From Dechloromonas aromatica (nom. nud.) (GTDB lineage: Bacteria; Pseudomonadota; Gammaproteobacteria; Burkholderiales; Rhodocyclaceae): 40,067 nucleotides of DNA. Position 1 is the stretch's first letter; the number at the start of each line of letters is the position of its first letter. Below are positions 39,128 through 40,067 of this stretch, piece after piece. Where the stretch lies: assembly GCA_017848965.1 (NCBI GenBank), contig JAFIHA010000061.1, forward strand, positions 1-40,067, in the 5' to 3' direction. Below the pieces are notes generated by a model that saw only the letters and a program-made list of their open reading frames with translations, was not told the origin of the DNA and made no database searches. Both the position numbers and the translations under genes were made by a program.

Positions 39128-39424
39128 TTATTTTTTCTTGCCGCCTTTTTTCGGGGCAACGGCCGCCTTGAAAGCCGTACCGGCAGTGAACTTCGGCACG
39201 ACGGTGGCCGGAATCTTCAGAGTCGCACCGGTTTTCGGATTCTTGCCGGTACGGGCCGCGCGCGGCGCCGACTTGAACGTACCAAATCCGACGAGCGTTA
39301 CCGACTCGCCCTTGGCAACAGCCTGGACAACCGCGCCGACGATGGCCGACAACGCCTTGTCTGCGGCCGCCTTGGTAATACCAGCTTCTTGTGCAGCAAC
39401 TTCGACCAGCTCCGATTTATTCAT
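39128..39424 (-). CDS. HU-family nucleoid protein
   Basis: Histone-like DNA-bending protein. 98 residues: helical dimerisation part MNKSELVEVAAQEAGITKAAADKALSAIVGAVVQAV, then VTLVGFGTFKSAPRAARTGKNPKTGATLKIPA, which contains the DNA-binding beta arm with the RxGxNPxTG motif and conserved Pro, and VPKFTAGTAFKAAV. A short lysine-rich tail (PKKGGKKK) extends it beyond the usual 90 residues. AGGAGG lies upstream of the ATG. A TGCTACTTT extended -10-like sequence occurs about 70 bp upstream, without a clear -35. Divergent from ahpC. Confidence 0.96.
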   Translation of the reverse strand: MNKSELVEVAAQEAGITKAAADKALSAIVGAVVQAVAKGESVTLVGFGTFKSAPRAARTGKNPKTGATLKIPATVVPKFTAGTAFKAAVAPKKGGKKK

Positions 39425-39583
39425 CTAAGTGCCTCCTAGTTACCCAATCAAGTTAAGAAAACCGGCCGTCTGAACGGCAGCGGACTTAAAGTAGCACACC
39501 TTTTTCACTTCGTGTTGCCCGCCCGGCCTTAATCTGCGCCATTCGAGAGGGATTTTTGCATGCGGGATACGTTTCCCGGAAAA

Positions 39584-39606
39584 TGTCGCATCGCCGCTTG
39601 GCGACA
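39584..39606. repeat. Hairpin in the HU-ahpC intergenic region
   Basis: TGTCGC (39584-39589) and GCGACA (39601-39606) are complementary around an 11-base loop, next to an odd palindrome TTTCCCGGAAA just left of it. It abuts the OxyR-like site. No T-run follows, so an ordinary terminator is unlikely; possibly a second regulator site. Confidence 0.3.
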
Positions 39607-39610
39607 GGAC

Positions 39611-39647
39611 ATAGCACTCAACTATGTACTATATTTAAGCAATCAAT
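39611..39647 (+). promoter_or_regulatory. OxyR-binding site upstream of ahpC
   Basis: Reading ATAG-N7-CTAT-N7-ATTT-N7-CAAT: tetramers at 39611-39614, 39622-39625, 39633-39636 and 39644-39647. The OxyR consensus is ATAG-N7-CTAT-N7-ATAG-N7-CTAT; 13 of 16 defined positions match, the first two tetramers perfectly. The site abuts the candidate -35 of ahpC, the position from which OxyR activates, so peroxide induction is expected. Confidence 0.82.
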
Positions 39648-39676
39648 TGGAACAATCACCACCCCGGTTCTAAGAT
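39647..39676 (+). promoter_or_regulatory. Candidate ahpC promoter
   Basis: TTGGAA (39647-39652, 4/6) and TAAGAT (39671-39676, 4/6) with an 18-bp spacer, directly downstream of the OxyR-like site. Weak hexamers are typical of activator-dependent promoters. The start codon is 37 bp further on. Confidence 0.45.
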
Positions 39677-39713
39677 CACCCCGGTCGTCATAACCAACCT
39701 CAAGGAGAAACCC

Positions 39714-40067
39714 ATGTCCATCATCAATACCACGATCAAGCCCTTCACCGTCCAGGCCTACCAGGACGGCAAGTTCATCACCGTGTCCGATGCCGATCTG
39801 AAGGGCAAGTGGTCGATCTTCTTCTTCTACCCGGCCGACTTCACCTTCGTCTGCCCGACCGAACTCGGCGACATGGCCGATCTGTACCCCGAATTCCAGA
39901 AGCAGGGCGTCGAAGTCTATTCCGTCTCGACCGACACCCACTTCACGCATAAGGCCTGGGCCGACGCTTCCGACACGATCAGGAAGATCAAGTACGTCAT
40001 GCTCGGCGACCCGACCGGCACCGTCACCCGCAACTTCGACGTGATGATCGAATCGGAAGGTCTGGCG
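39714..40067 (+). CDS. ahpC: Alkyl hydroperoxide reductase subunit C, N-terminal part (3' end outside window)
   Basis: Typical 2-Cys peroxiredoxin that reduces hydrogen peroxide and organic peroxides, normally recharged by AhpF. The 118 codons present begin [21 protein letters not shown], include [21 protein letters not shown] with peroxidatic Cys47, and [19 protein letters not shown] and [15 protein letters not shown]. The frame is open to the window edge; the resolving Cys (about residue 165) lies outside. Start fixed by AAGGAG seven bases before the ATG. OxyR control is likely from the upstream site. Confidence 0.96.
   Translation, partial: MSIINTTIKPFTVQAYQDGKFITVSDADLKGKWSIFFFYPADFTFVCPTELGDMADLYPEFQKQGVEVYSVSTDTHFTHKAWADASDTIRKIKYVMLGDPTGTVTRNFDVMIESEGLA

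Overview
The window is about 40 kb of dense, high-GC (by eye), chromosomal core DNA from a Gram-negative betaproteobacterium, most likely of the Rhodocyclales. This is inferred from the neisserial-type porin, the gene orders lpxC / DUF721 / M23 peptidase / secA / argJ and ubiH-like / dsbC, and a division and cell wall (dcw) cluster without murB. The taxonomy is inference, not a database result. I see no phage, IS element, CRISPR array, tRNA or rRNA.

Layout. 1-552: 3' end of proB. 740-1903: a major porin (minus), with tandem terminators behind it. 2078-7268: a trp operon on the minus strand, trpL-trpE-trpG-trpD-[uma2-yefM-yoeB]-trpC. A Uma2-family nuclease-like gene and an intact YefM-YoeB toxin-antitoxin pair sit between trpD and trpC. 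The operon begins with an 18-codon leader peptide containing three Trp codons, a likely attenuation leader. 7360-8480: rpe and apaG, divergent. 8477-11444: a surface module of a von Willebrand A-domain autotransporter followed by a lipoprotein alpha/beta hydrolase. 11582-14473: a methyltransferase whose 3' end overlaps a convergent AI-2E-type transporter by 138 bp, then argJ. 14536-18889: secA, an M23 peptidase, a DUF721/DciA-like gene and a small membrane protein.

18897-36415 is one minus-strand envelope and division cluster: mraZ-rsmH-ftsL-ftsI-murE-murF-mraY-murD-ftsW-murG-murC-ddl-ftsQ-ftsA-ftsZ-lpxC. From mraZ to ftsW, and again from murG to ddl, nearly every junction is a 1-7 nt stop/start overlap. 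The main exception is a 132 nt structured spacer between ftsW and murG. Upstream of mraZ are 10-bp-spaced GTGGG boxes, the signature of MraZ autoregulation, over a candidate promoter.

36739-39424: dsbC, a UbiH-like hydroxylase, an unknown charged protein and an HU gene with a strong terminator. 39714-40067: start of ahpC (plus), preceded by a 13/16 match to the OxyR consensus.

Most interesting: the toxin-antitoxin and Uma2 insertion inside the trp operon, with trpC starting 2 nt after the toxin stop; the trpL leader; a palindrome shared in part by the porin and autotransporter upstream regions; the competing inverted repeats between ftsW and murG; and the OxyR and MraZ sites. The genes themselves belong to known families. 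The possible novelty is in arrangement and regulation.
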